Of a DNA stretch of 64,000 bases, positions 8,884-18,012 are shown in pieces. Location of the stretch: assembly GCA_029251165.1 (NCBI GenBank), contig JAQXDW010000009.1, positions 36,728 to 100,727 of the forward strand, read 5' to 3'. The DNA comes from Myxococcota bacterium. Lineage in GTDB: Bacteria > Myxococcota_A > UBA796. The notes under the pieces are model-generated. The model was given only the letters and a program-made list of their open reading frames with translations, did not search any database and was not told the origin of the DNA. Positions within the stretch are counted from its first letter, which is position 1. Each line of letters begins with the position of its first letter. The position numbers and the translations under genes are program-made.

Positions 8884-9798
8884 ATGAACACCGCGATGAC
8901 CCCCGATGAGATCCGCGCGCTGATCAGCAGCCAGCTGCACTCTGAGGCGCACTTCTTCGTCACTCCGGATGCCCCGCCAGAGAAGGTCCTCACCCGGGTT
9001 CGCCAGATCCACGACATCTGGCTGGCCGACGACGAGCCGATCCTTGCCCTGTACGACGACACCCTGCTCGGCTCCGGTGCGGATGGCTTCGCGCTGACCA
9101 CCCAGCGGCTGGTGTGGCGAAACTTCCTGGAGCATCCCCGACAGATCCGATGGGTTGACCTCGAACCCGCCGCCGTCAAGCACGAGGACGACGACCTCAT
9201 CGTCGCGGAGAGTCGACTCTCGACCAGCGCGATTCGGCAGTGCGCTGCGCTCGCTGAGGTGCTCGCGGTGCTCGGTGAGCGCCACCACAGCGCGGACCTC
9301 CTCCACGCCTCAGAGCCCCTCCGTCCCGCCACGATCCTCAAGCTGGCGCGCGGGCACATCGGCGAGCAGCCTGCGATCTTCTACGCCCCCGCGCTGCCCG
9401 ACCGAAAGCTGAGAACCGTGCGGACGCTCCATCGGCTTCCAGAGGATGAGCGTGTCCTGGTGATCATCGACGACACCTTGTTCGGCTCGGCCTCAGAGGG
9501 GGTTGTGATCACCAGCCAGCGGGTCTGCTGGAAGCACCTGCTCGATCCTCCAGACGCCATGCTGTGGTCAGAGATGAAGCCCCGCAAGGACGGTAAGCCG
9601 GTGATCTCCGGTCTCCAGCTCACCCTCCAGTCCGATCTCCTCATGCCGCTCCACACGCTGCTTCGTGCGGTCGCTCAGGAGCGGTCTGAGCTCACGGGTC
9701 GGGTCTACTGCTGGAGCTGTCGGGGAGAGGTTCGGCTGAGGGGAGGGAAGTGCAGCGGCTGCGGTCGCATCATCAGCCCTCAAGATGGATCGGACTGA
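8884..9798 (+). CDS. duplicated PH-like domain protein with C-terminal zinc ribbon
   Basis: This 304-residue protein starts at ATG 8884 (a TTG two codons earlier is also possible). Two related halves are visible. The first has DEPILALYDDTLLGSGADG then FALTTQRLVWRNFL. The second has DERVLVIIDDTLFGSASEG then VVITSQRVCWKHLL. This lays out as strand-turn-strand followed by a [FV]x[ILT]T[ST]QRxxW signature, which resembles bacterial PH-like domains such as those in YokE- or SHOCT-linked proteins. The C-terminus has a CxxC-x10-CxxC zinc ribbon (CWSC...CSGCG). No signal peptide is present, so it is predicted to be cytoplasmic. Function is unknown; the family assignment is inferred and moderate in strength. 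Confidence 0.68.
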   Translation: MNTAMTPDEIRALISSQLHSEAHFFVTPDAPPEKVLTRVRQIHDIWLADDEPILALYDDTLLGSGADGFALTTQRLVWRNFLEHPRQIRWVDLEPAAVKHEDDDLIVAESRLSTSAIRQCAALAEVLAVLGERHHSADLLHASEPLRPATILKLARGHIGEQPAIFYAPALPDRKLRTVRTLHRLPEDERVLVIIDDTLFGSASEGVVITSQRVCWKHLLDPPDAMLWSEMKPRKDGKPVISGLQLTLQSDLLMPLHTLLRAVAQERSELTGRVYCWSCRGEVRLRGGKCSGCGRIISPQDGSD

Positions 9799-9998
9799 TT
9801 GCCCATCCTCGACCCCATGGGGGCGACACTGCGGCGGTCGGAGAACGAGCCTGCCGTTGCTCTGGTGCTGGCGGTAAACTCGCCCAGATACATCCATCTG
9901 GCTGCATTTGAGCTGGCCGCTCGGGGGCGGAGTGCATCAGGACACTTTCGTCGGCTCGCTTCCAGCGCAATACTGCAACCAGAACTGAGGAGCACACG

Positions 9999-11996
9999 AT
10001 GCGTCTGCTGATCCCGATGTTGCTGGTGGCTTGTGGAGACAAGGACACTGAAGAGCCGGTCGACACCGGAGAGCCGGCTCCGCTTGGTCAGGACGGTGAC
10101 GGCGACGGATACCTGCTGTCTGAGGACTGCAACGACGCCAACGACGCGATCAATCCCGGCGCAGAGGAGCTGTGCGACGGGGTCGACAACAACTGCGACG
10201 GCCAGATCGACGAAGACGTCAAGGTCACCTACTACCTCGATCTCGACGGGGACGGCTACGGCAACGAAGCGGAGATCGCCAAGGGCTGCACGGCCCCGAC
10301 AGGCTACGTCGAGCTCGGCGGAGACTGTGATGACTCCTCGGCAACCGGCGCGAGCTTCAGTCCAGCGGTTCCCGAGGTCTGCGACGGGGCCGACAACAAC
10401 TGCGACGACCAGATCGACGAGGGTGTCACCACCACCTACTACCCCGACGCAGACTTCGACGGCTACGGCGTCCCGGAGAACTCGGTGGAGGGCTGTGCGT
10501 CGGCCAGCGGCTACTCCTCGGAGAGCACCGACTGCGACGATGCCGACACCACCACCTACCCCGGCGCGCCCGAGGTCTGCGGAGACGGCCTCATCAACGA
10601 CTGCGACGGCACGGAGGCCGACGCCTCCGACTACTGCGACCGCCTCTCTGGCGAGCTGTCGCTCAACGCCGCTGCTGATCAGTACTGGCTTGGTCGCCAC
10701 AACGAAGACGGCGCCGGCTACTCGGTGGCTGCGATCGGTGATCTGACCGGTGATGGCCGCTCCGAGGTGCTCATTGGTGCCCCGTTTGAGGACATCCAGG
10801 CAGAAGATGCCGGTGCCTTCTACATCATCGATGGAGCCTCGGACTCCACTGACCTCGACGAGGCTGCGCTCGCCATCATCTACGGCGACATCTCTGGCGA
10901 TCAGATCGGGCTGTCGGTGGCTGGCGTGGGTGATCTCGACAGCGACGGCTACCCCGACTTCCTCGTCGGCAGCACTGCGGTCAGCATCGACACCACCGGC
11001 GACGGCGGGGCGTTTGTGTTCTACGGGCCGCTCACCGGCTCCAGCACCATCAGCCAGACCGCCGACTACACCATCACCGGTGCCCATGGCGGCTCTGCGG
11101 CGTCCTACAGCATGGACACCGCCGGGGACTTCAACGGCGACGGCTCCCTGGATGTCCTGATCGGCTCCTACGGTCAGCTCGACCGCGACGACCTCTACCC
11201 CGGTGCTGCCCACATCCTGTACGGCCCGATCGGCTCGGACATCTCGCTGAGCGGAGGATCGGATGTGCAGATGATGGGCATCACCCCAGACTCCTGGACC
11301 GGCTACGCGGTCGCCGGCCTCGGGGACATCAACGGTGATGGCTTCGACGATGTGGCCCTCGGCGCGCCCCTGGAGTCTGGCGACAAGGGCTACGAGGGCA
11401 TCACCTACATCATCTACGGCGGAGAAGAGATCGTCAGCGATGACGTCGACGACTATGTCGGTGCGATGCTGATCGGCGCGAACAAGGGCGCCTACTCTGG
11501 CATCGCGATGGATGGCGGCGATGACCTCGACGGCGACGGACTCGATGACTTCATCGTCAGCGACTACGGCGATCGGACCTGGGTGATCCACGGCGAGGAG
11601 ATGACGGACGAGGTGCTCGTGACGGACGTCTACGACGGACTGCTGTATGGCGAGTACTCTGGTGACTACGCCGGCTACTCGGTCTCGCTGGCGGGCGATG
11701 TCGACGGCGATGGAAGCGTGGATGTGCTGATCGGCGCACCCGACAACGACGACACTGCCAAGAGCTCCGGCTCAGCCTACCTGTTCTACGGGCCGTTCTC
11801 TGGCACCCGGTTTGGCTACGCCGCCGATGTTCGCTTCCGCGGCTCGGGGGGAGGAGACATGGCTGGAATCGACGTGACGGCCGGCGAAGACATCACCGGA
11901 GATGGGCTCTCCGATGTCCTCATCGGCGCGCCGGGCGGCAACGGCTCTGGCTCTGCCTACGTCATCTCCGCTGAGGGACGCACCGGCTCCTACTGA
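9999..11996 (+). CDS. secreted lipoprotein with MopE-type Cys repeats and FG-GAP beta-propeller
   Basis: This 665-residue protein starts at ATG 9999, with GAGGAG about 8 bases upstream. MRLLIPMLLVAC is a short lipoprotein signal (Cys 12), followed by an acidic linker. Residues ~32-215 contain three MopE-type units (DCND...LCDGVDNNCDG, DCDD...CDGADNNCDD, DCDD...CGDG), known as putative metal-binding Cys-rich motifs. Residues ~225-665 contain about seven FG-GAP repeats (IGDLTGDGRSEVLIGAPF, VGDLDSDGYPDFLVG, LGDINGDGFDDVALGAP), which fold as an integrin-alpha-like seven-bladed propeller with Ca-binding DxDGDG loops. The role is probably surface adhesion or scaffolding. Its stop overlaps the stop of the convergent sulfatase-family gene by 7 bases. 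Confidence 0.88.
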   Translation: MRLLIPMLLVACGDKDTEEPVDTGEPAPLGQDGDGDGYLLSEDCNDANDAINPGAEELCDGVDNNCDGQIDEDVKVTYYLDLDGDGYGNEAEIAKGCTAPTGYVELGGDCDDSSATGASFSPAVPEVCDGADNNCDDQIDEGVTTTYYPDADFDGYGVPENSVEGCASASGYSSESTDCDDADTTTYPGAPEVCGDGLINDCDGTEADASDYCDRLSGELSLNAAADQYWLGRHNEDGAGYSVAAIGDLTGDGRSEVLIGAPFEDIQAEDAGAFYIIDGASDSTDLDEAALAIIYGDISGDQIGLSVAGVGDLDSDGYPDFLVGSTAVSIDTTGDGGAFVFYGPLTGSSTISQTADYTITGAHGGSAASYSMDTAGDFNGDGSLDVLIGSYGQLDRDDLYPGAAHILYGPIGSDISLSGGSDVQMMGITPDSWTGYAVAGLGDINGDGFDDVALGAPLESGDKGYEGITYIIYGGEEIVSDDVDDYVGAMLIGANKGAYSGIAMDGGDDLDGDGLDDFIVSDYGDRTWVIHGEEMTDEVLVTDVYDGLLYGEYSGDYAGYSVSLAGDVDGDGSVDVLIGAPDNDDTAKSSGSAYLFYGPFSGTRFGYAADVRFRGSGGGDMAGIDVTAGEDITGDGLSDVLIGAPGGNGSGSAYVISAEGRTGSY

Positions 11997-13354
11997 GGCG
12001 GCTGCTCGAGCTCGTCGATGTAGCCCATTGCCTCCAGGCGCTCGACCTGCTCCTGGCTGAGCTGCCGGAGGTTCTCGACCTGCTGGCTCGGCCGCTTGCC
12101 GACGGGCACGCCGAGGGCGACCGCAGCCTCCATCAGGAGGCCGGCCTCCCGGCTGTGCTGCGCGATGACGTCGCGGTGGGCGCCCGGATCGCTGTCCAGC
12201 GTGAACAGCCGCAGGTCCTCGTCCGTTTGTCGGCTGATCTTGAAGCGCCGGCCATCCAGCTCGCCGATGAGTCCCCAGTTTCGAGGTCGGTTGAAGATGA
12301 CCACCGGATCGGTGACTCCGGCGATGACCCGTGGCGGAGTGGGGGATACACCGCGCAGGGCGTCGGCGTGGGAGCGTCCGGGCAGCCCCTCGGGGATCGG
12401 GATGTCGAGGAGCGCGCCGATGGTGGGCAGCAGGTCGATGCTCTGCACCCGGCGGTCTAGCGTTCGTCCGGGCGGAATCTGTCCCGGCCACCGCACCACC
12501 AGCGGCACCTGTACGATCTCCTCGTAGACCTTGGAGCTGTGCCCGAGGTAGTTGTGCTCGCCGAATGCTTCGCCGTGATCCGAGGTGATGATCAGCAGCG
12601 TCGAGCGCCCGTTGGCGATGGCGAGCCCGTCGAGAAAGGAGCGGAGGTTGTCATCGAGGAAGCGGATGTTTCCGTCATAGAGGGCCGCGAGGTAGGCCCG
12701 CGTCGGGCCGGGAACGGGGGTGCTCTGGTTGTGCTGGATGAAGCGGGTGGTGTCTTCCGGTGCGGGCGCGTCCATTCCGGGGTGCCAGAGCGTCGTGTAG
12801 GGGGCCGGCGCGGCATAGGGGGCGTGGGCATCAAAGTAGTGGACGAACGCAAAGACAGGGCGCTCGTTCTCTTCCGCCAGCAGGGCGCGGACTCCGTCGC
12901 TGACCTTCTTGCTGCGTCGGTTCTTCGCCCCGTCTCCGAAGAGGAGGTAGTCCTCGAAGCCCTGGCTGAAGCCAGAGCCGCGATCGAACTTCATCGAGGA
13001 GGTCGCGGCGATGGTGCGCCAGCCGTGGTCTCGCAGCAGCTCTGCCAGGGTCACGTGGCGTGACACCAGCTTGCGACTGTAGCCGTAGGCTTCGTGATCG
13101 TAGGGGTGCAGCCCGGTGAAGATGGAGGCGTGGGTGGGGGTGGTGGCGGAGGCCTGGGCGTAGCTGTCGGTGAACGACACCCCGTCTGCGGCGATGCTGT
13201 CGAGGTAGGGGGCGGTGTCCCGGCTGTGTCCGTAGGTGGTCAGGTGATCGCTGCGGACGGTGTCCAGCGAGACCAGGATGATGTTGGGCGCATCCGGTGG
13301 AGCCGCTGGCTTCGGGGTGCGGCAGGCAAGACTGAGCAGGATCCAGGCGACCAT
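11990..13354 (-). CDS. sulfatase/alkaline-phosphatase superfamily lipoprotein
   Basis: This 454-residue protein has its start taken at ATG 13354, giving MVAWILLSLAC, a short lipoprotein signal with Cys at residue 11; a longer frame upstream overlaps the divergent gene region. NIILVSLDTVRSDHL is the N-terminal metal-binding Asp motif and ITSDHGEAFGEH is the second metal motif, both standard for sulfatases. The nucleophile segment reads ATTPTHASIFTG. The Cys/Ser that is converted to formylglycine in classical sulfatases is Thr here, and the following Arg is His. It may therefore act as a phospho- or sulfo-ester hydrolase or transferase using Thr, as in phosphoethanolamine and LTA synthase enzymes. 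The substrate is unknown. Confidence 0.85.
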   Translation of the reverse strand: MVAWILLSLACRTPKPAAPPDAPNIILVSLDTVRSDHLTTYGHSRDTAPYLDSIAADGVSFTDSYAQASATTPTHASIFTGLHPYDHEAYGYSRKLVSRHVTLAELLRDHGWRTIAATSSMKFDRGSGFSQGFEDYLLFGDGAKNRRSKKVSDGVRALLAEENERPVFAFVHYFDAHAPYAAPAPYTTLWHPGMDAPAPEDTTRFIQHNQSTPVPGPTRAYLAALYDGNIRFLDDNLRSFLDGLAIANGRSTLLIITSDHGEAFGEHNYLGHSSKVYEEIVQVPLVVRWPGQIPPGRTLDRRVQSIDLLPTIGALLDIPIPEGLPGRSHADALRGVSPTPPRVIAGVTDPVVIFNRPRNWGLIGELDGRRFKISRQTDEDLRLFTLDSDPGAHRDVIAQHSREAGLLMEAAVALGVPVGKRPSQQVENLRQLSQEQVERLEAMGYIDELEQPPQ

Positions 13355-13464
13355 GACCGGGGTGTATCCTTCGGTGATGGACTGCGCTGATGTCCATCGC
13401 TGCCTGGCTTCGCGAAGGCGCCGGTGGGCACGATGATACCGTGCGAGGGCAACCCGGAGCCCTG

Positions 13465-14802
13465 ATGTCCCTCGATGCGCTGACGACGATGATGCGAGAT
13501 GACGACCTGCCTGCGCTGGCGGTCGACTCGTTTGCCCACCACTACCGACAGCTCGTCGCGGGTGAGACCGGGATGATCCCAGAGGCCGCCATCTCACCGG
13601 TCGAGACCCTCCCCGATGCCGACGCGCTCGATCCAGCCCTCGATGCGCTGGGGCAGGCGCACCTGAGCCGGGCGGTGGTCATCAAGCTCAACGGCGGGCT
13701 CGGCACCAGCATGGGGCTTCAGGTCGCCAAGTCGCTGCTGGCGGTCAAGTCCGGACAGAGCTTCTTGGAGCTGATCGTTCACCAGGTCCGGCATGCCGGC
13801 TGTCCGCTGGTCTTGATGAACAGCTTCTCGACCCAGACCGACTCCCTCTCCCTGCTCGACACCCTGCCGCCGACTCCTGGCGCGCTGCCCCGAGACTTCC
13901 TCCAGCACCGGATCCCCAAGATCGATCAGACCACCCTCGGTCCGGTGGACTGGCCTGAGGAGCGGCAGCGGTGGTGCCCGCCGGGGCACGGAGACCTGTT
14001 CACCGCCCTGGTCACCCGAGGCACCCTGTCTGCGCTTCGGGGAGCGGGCATCCGCTACGCCTTTGTCTCCAACTCCGACAACCTCGGCGCGACCCTCGAC
14101 CCGGCGATCCTCGGCCACGTCATCGCCAACGATCTGCCGTTCCTCATGGAGGTTGCCGACCGCACAGAGGCCGACGCCAAGGGCGGTCACCTCGCGCTGC
14201 AGGATGGCCAGCTCATTCTCCGCGAGCGTGCCCAGTGCGCCCCAGAAGATGCCGCGACCTTCCAGGACCACCGCCGTCACCGCTACTTCAACACCAACAA
14301 CCTGTGGCTCGACCTCGACGCGCTCCAGGCCCGGCTCGATGCCGTCGGCGGGATGCACCTGCCGCTGATTCGCAACGCCAAGACGGTCGATCCCCGAGAC
14401 GGAAGCTCTCCAGCGGTCTACCAGCTGGAGAGTGCCATGGGGGCGGCGATCGCGGTGTTTCCCGGATCCGCAGCGCTGCGGGTGCCCCGGAGCCGGTTCT
14501 CTCCGGTCAAGACGACCGCTGACCTCCTCCGGGTGCGCTCGGATGCGACCACGCTGACGGGAGACCACCGGGTGATCTCCACGGCGAAGCCACCGATGAT
14601 CACGCTGGATGCGCGGTACTACAAGCTGGTCAGCGATCTGGAGGCGCGGTTCCCGGCGGGCGCGCCGTCGCTGAAGGCCTGCCGCCGGCTGATGGTGCGC
14701 GGTGACTGGACGTTCGGAGCCGGCGTGGTGGTGGAGGGCGATGTGGTGCTGGAGAGCGATATGCCGCAGCAGATCCCAGACGGTGCGGTGCTGCGCGGGT
14801 GA
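13465..14802 (+). CDS. UTP--glucose-1-phosphate uridylyltransferase (UGP2-type)
   Basis: This 445-residue protein is of the eukaryotic-like UDPGP family and makes UDP-glucose from glucose-1-phosphate and UTP. The nucleotide-binding signature KLNGGLGTSMG lies at about residues 74-84. It is followed by PLVLMNSFST, HRIPKID, WCPPGHGDLF, and FVSNSDNLGAT, which carries the UTP/sugar-binding Asp. FNTNNLW and the late IRNAKTVDP segments also match the family. The start is set at ATG 13465 (MSLDALTTMM); the frame is open further upstream to 13390, where the extra residues look non-homologous. UDP-glucose feeds polysaccharide and glycolipid synthesis in the cytoplasm. The gene diverges from the sulfatase-family gene with 110 bases between starts. 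Confidence 0.92.
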   Translation: MSLDALTTMMRDDDLPALAVDSFAHHYRQLVAGETGMIPEAAISPVETLPDADALDPALDALGQAHLSRAVVIKLNGGLGTSMGLQVAKSLLAVKSGQSFLELIVHQVRHAGCPLVLMNSFSTQTDSLSLLDTLPPTPGALPRDFLQHRIPKIDQTTLGPVDWPEERQRWCPPGHGDLFTALVTRGTLSALRGAGIRYAFVSNSDNLGATLDPAILGHVIANDLPFLMEVADRTEADAKGGHLALQDGQLILRERAQCAPEDAATFQDHRRHRYFNTNNLWLDLDALQARLDAVGGMHLPLIRNAKTVDPRDGSSPAVYQLESAMGAAIAVFPGSAALRVPRSRFSPVKTTADLLRVRSDATTLTGDHRVISTAKPPMITLDARYYKLVSDLEARFPAGAPSLKACRRLMVRGDWTFGAGVVVEGDVVLESDMPQQIPDGAVLRG

Positions 14803-15171
14803 GGGGCGACGCCGGAGGTGCTGTGGTCGTGGGTGAGCGAGGCGGAGCGGAGCCGCGCGTGGTCCGCGGTGGAGGTCACTCCGCTGAGCCCGGGACCAGG
14901 GGGCGACGCTGTGGAGGCGGGCGCGACCCGAGCCGTGGGTCTGGCCGAACCGATTCCGGCACGAATGGAGGAGCGGCTGGTGTCGGTCGTGCCAGCAGCA
15001 TCGTTGGTATACATATTGTATACTGATAAGGAGATGCAGCGGTAACCGAGAGGGAAGGTGCTCCTGTGGGTGTCCCTAAGGTCTGGTACAGGGGAGACTG
15101 CGCTGCCGGCTGGTCGCGACCGGTCCGCTGCGCATCGCCTCGGTCTACACTGTCCTCAGCCCGGATCCTTC
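14803..15171. other. 369-base gap with AT-rich inverted repeat
   Basis: No convincing gene is seen between the uridylyltransferase and the methyltransferase. Short frames on both strands are Arg/Ser/Pro-rich and look like shadows. The segment 15001-15030 is unusually AT-rich for this DNA and holds GTATAC-ATATT-GTATAC (15007-15023), which is two identical self-complementary hexamers spaced by five bases. It is a candidate regulator site or promoter for the methyltransferase gene. Confidence 0.4.
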
Positions 15172-15792
15172 ATGCCCTGCCCCCACTGCGTCTCCGCCGA
15201 CAAGCTCTTTGACCCCCGCGTCGCCCGCCGCGAGCTGTCTCGGCTCCACCGGCGCGGTCCCAGCGCCTCCACCCGCATGCTCATCGCTGCCCTCCCTCGT
15301 GGCTCGCTCCTCGACATCGGCGGCGGAGTCGGCGCCATCCAGCATGCCTTCGCCGCCACAGCCGAGCGCATCACCCACGTCGACGCCTCACAGGCCTACG
15401 TCGCGGTCGCAAGGGCGGAGCTGGAGCGGCTGGGGTTCACGTCTTCTGAGCACCTGCATGGCGACTTCGTGGCGCTTCATGCCAGCATCGAGGCGCACAC
15501 AGTGGTCACGCTGGACCGGGTGCTGTGCTGCTACCCCGATCTCTCCGGGCTGGTCATCGCCTCGACGGCCAAGGCGCAACGGGCGTGGGGAGCGGTGTTT
15601 CCCAAGGAACGATGGTGGACGCGGGTCGGCGTGCGGGTGATGAACCTCGTGCTGCGGCTCAGGGGCTCAGACTATCAGGGCTACATCCACCCCGAGGCGC
15701 AGATCATGGCGCTGGCGGAGGCTGCTGGGCTGCGCCTGAAGTCCACCGCCTCGACGTGGCTGTGGAACGTCTGGACCTTTCAGCGGCCATAG
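15172..15792 (+). CDS. class I SAM-dependent methyltransferase
   Basis: This 206-residue protein starts at ATG 15172 (MPCPHC); a frame opening at 15058 adds a poorly conserved leader. Motif I of the Rossmann fold is LLDIGGGVGAIQ at about residue 46. The acidic residue of motif II is in THVDAS, and HLHGDFV and VVTLDRVLCCYPD are motif III/IV equivalents. The N-terminal CPHC could bind metal. The VLCCYPD segment and the C-terminal helix order resemble methyltransferases near the magnesium-protoporphyrin O-methyltransferase (BchM-like) branch, but the substrate cannot be read from sequence. No signal peptide is present. The spermidine-synthase-like gene ends convergently 18 bases downstream. Confidence 0.8.
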   Translation: MPCPHCVSADKLFDPRVARRELSRLHRRGPSASTRMLIAALPRGSLLDIGGGVGAIQHAFAATAERITHVDASQAYVAVARAELERLGFTSSEHLHGDFVALHASIEAHTVVTLDRVLCCYPDLSGLVIASTAKAQRAWGAVFPKERWWTRVGVRVMNLVLRLRGSDYQGYIHPEAQIMALAEAAGLRLKSTASTWLWNVWTFQRP

Positions 15793-15809
15793 CGCCAGCG
15801 CGCTCTGCC

Positions 15810-17882
15810 CTACGGCTCTCGACGCGCCCGAATAAACGGCTCGATCTTCTGCGGGGATCGGATGACCTGGTTGGGCACGGCGACCGGGTGATCGTCGGTG
15901 ACCCGTCGGACACCTTTCAGAAGCGGTGCAGCGGAGCGGGGATCGGAGACGATGAGGTTCTCCGGCAGGTCGAGACCGGCGGCGGTGCCGCCGACGAGTC
16001 CGAAGAAGCCGCGGCCCATTGAGACCAGCGCGGCGTCGGGAGCGGCGTCGAACAGGGCGCCGATGTAGGCGGAGATGGTCGCGGTGTCTGGTAGAGATGC
16101 TGGGTTGAACTTTACGAACAGGAGGCCGCCTGGCTGAAGCTTCTCGACGGCCTGGGCGTAGAATTCGGTGGTGTAGAAGGTGGCGGAGGCGGTCCGTGGG
16201 CCGTAGGCATCCACGGAGATGACGTCCCACCGCCGCGGGTCGGTGCGCAAGAACCAGCGGCCGTCGTTGGTGATGAGGGTGAGCCGGGGATCGGAGAGGA
16301 TGTGGTCGTTTCCAAACCAGGCCAGCATCTCTGGCTGTCGTGCATCCAGCTCGACCACCACCAGCTCTTCCAGATCCTCCAGCGTCAGGAAGGCCCGGGC
16401 GGTCTCTCCGGTGCCCAGGCCGATGGACAGCACCCGCTTCGGCTCACCATGCAGCGAGGCCGGTCCCAGCGCCCGCAGCTCGTGGTCGTTGATCCGGCCT
16501 CGCCCGGCCTGGGTGATCCGGTGCCCGCCAGAGAGCAGGACGTGCTCGCCGTCTGGGCGTCGGGCCACCAGGGTAGAGGCCTGTCGCCCCTCCAGTGCGT
16601 CGACCAAGACTTCATCTGGCGGCAGCAGGCGGGCACCCGCGACCGGCGGCGTGACGATTCCGGCGACGGTCACGCCGGCCGCCGCGAGCAGCACCCAGGG
16701 CAGCAGCAGCCGGCTGCGATCGCGGTACAGCCCGATCCCGGCGGTGAGGGCTGCGATCCCGGCGAGCAGCACCGCCAGCCGCTGGGCACCGAGCGCGGGA
16801 ACCAGGAGGAAGCCAGCGGCCAGGGCCCCGATGACCGCGCCGAGCGTGTTCACGGCGTACAGCCGCCCCAGCCCGCCGCGTCCGGCCGCCAGCAGCTCGT
16901 TGCTCAGCAGCGGGAAGGTCGCGCCGAGGAACAGCGCCGGGAGCAGCGGCAGCAGGCCCTCATAGACCTCGTAGTGCATGTCGCCGAGCACCATGTCACG
17001 GACGGGCTCGAGGATCAGCAGCACACAGACCGCCAGCAGGGCCTGGAGGACTGCGAGTGCTCGACCTGCTCGACGGCCGGCGAAGCTTCCGAGGAGTCCG
17101 CCCAGTCCGATGCCGACCAGCACCGCAGCAAGCACCGCAGCAAACGCAGCGCTGTCTCCCCCCCGTGCCACCAGCAGCGGGCCGCTCAGCCGACTCCAGG
17201 TCACCTCCAGCGCCAGCCCGGTCAGGCCGCTCAGCCCGGCCAGCCACCAGAGAATCGGATCGACGCGACCCGAAGCCTCCGGGAGTGGTGCCGGTGCCAC
17301 CACACGACGGGACAGGAGCAGCGCGAGGGCCGCCACGGTCAGGTTGACCCCGCCGAGCACCAGGCTCGACCGCTGAAGCCCCAGCGCCCAGGGCAGCCAC
17401 ATTCCGGCCAGCAGGGCCCCGCAGGCCGCACCGAGGGCGTTGAGACCATATGCAAGCCCAGCCCGGTGGGGGTGAGCGTCGGCGTGCAGGGCTCGGGCGA
17501 TGAGCGGGTAGGTGGCGCCCAGCGCGACGGCAGGGGGTCCGATGAGCAGGAGCGCGGAGAGCAGACGCACTGGAGCCGCCCCGAAGCGGGCCATCATTGT
17601 CGCCATCGGGATGCTCAGCGCAGCGAGCACGGCGGGCAGCGCGGCCCCCCAGAGTCCGACCCCTGCCTCCAGGGCCGCGTAGGCCTTCAGCGGAGTGCCC
17701 CGCAGCCGGCCAGCGAGCAGCCCGCCGATGCCGAGGCCAGCGAGGAAGGTTGCGGTCACTGCGGAGACCGCCTCCAGCCCCGCACCCAGCACAGGGGTCC
17801 AGGCCCGCACCCAGAGCACCTGCCAGGCCAGGCCAGCCAGTCCGGAGAGGGTGTACAGCACGAGGAGAGGAAGGGGCTTCAT
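15810..17882 (-). CDS. membrane-fused spermidine synthase-like protein
   Basis: This 690-residue protein starts MKPLPLLVLYTLSGLAGLAWQVLW, the typical opening of the fused MFS-like/spermidine-synthase family. Roughly the first 430 residues hold about 12-14 hydrophobic helices in two similar halves, with repeated FLAGLGIGG and VGIGLGGLLG turn motifs. The C-terminal ~250 residues form a spermidine-synthase-like Rossmann domain: VLSIGLGTGETARAF is the SAM/dcSAM glycine loop, ELVVVELDARQ the acidic residue, and WDVISVDAYGP the catalytic-type Asp region. No N-terminal polyamine-synthase beta domain is present. Members are often annotated as polyamine aminopropyltransferases, but the reaction for this membrane-bound form is not established. 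Confidence 0.88.
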   Translation of the reverse strand: MKPLPLLVLYTLSGLAGLAWQVLWVRAWTPVLGAGLEAVSAVTATFLAGLGIGGLLAGRLRGTPLKAYAALEAGVGLWGAALPAVLAALSIPMATMMARFGAAPVRLLSALLLIGPPAVALGATYPLIARALHADAHPHRAGLAYGLNALGAACGALLAGMWLPWALGLQRSSLVLGGVNLTVAALALLLSRRVVAPAPLPEASGRVDPILWWLAGLSGLTGLALEVTWSRLSGPLLVARGGDSAAFAAVLAAVLVGIGLGGLLGSFAGRRAGRALAVLQALLAVCVLLILEPVRDMVLGDMHYEVYEGLLPLLPALFLGATFPLLSNELLAAGRGGLGRLYAVNTLGAVIGALAAGFLLVPALGAQRLAVLLAGIAALTAGIGLYRDRSRLLLPWVLLAAAGVTVAGIVTPPVAGARLLPPDEVLVDALEGRQASTLVARRPDGEHVLLSGGHRITQAGRGRINDHELRALGPASLHGEPKRVLSIGLGTGETARAFLTLEDLEELVVVELDARQPEMLAWFGNDHILSDPRLTLITNDGRWFLRTDPRRWDVISVDAYGPRTASATFYTTEFYAQAVEKLQPGGLLFVKFNPASLPDTATISAYIGALFDAAPDAALVSMGRGFFGLVGGTAAGLDLPENLIVSDPRSAAPLLKGVRRVTDDHPVAVPNQVIRSPQKIEPFIRARREP

Positions 17883-18012
17883 TGAGGCGATGATGGCACA
17901 GGGATGACCTGGGACGGCTGGGCTGCAGCGAGCTTTTTAAGGGACTTGTAATGATGAGCGGACCGACGATGGCCGTACTCTGTGAGAGACCTTCCGATAC
18001 GCAGGGAACAAC

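Noticed and set aside
9780..11591. Long minus-strand frame of 603 codons rich in Val/Asp/Ala
   Set aside because: Antisense to the FG-GAP/MopE gene; its regular V-x-V pattern is the complement of the Asp-rich codons.
16302..17885. 527-codon plus-strand frame, Gln/His/Arg-rich
   Set aside because: Antisense shadow of the spermidine-synthase-like membrane gene, which has clear motifs.
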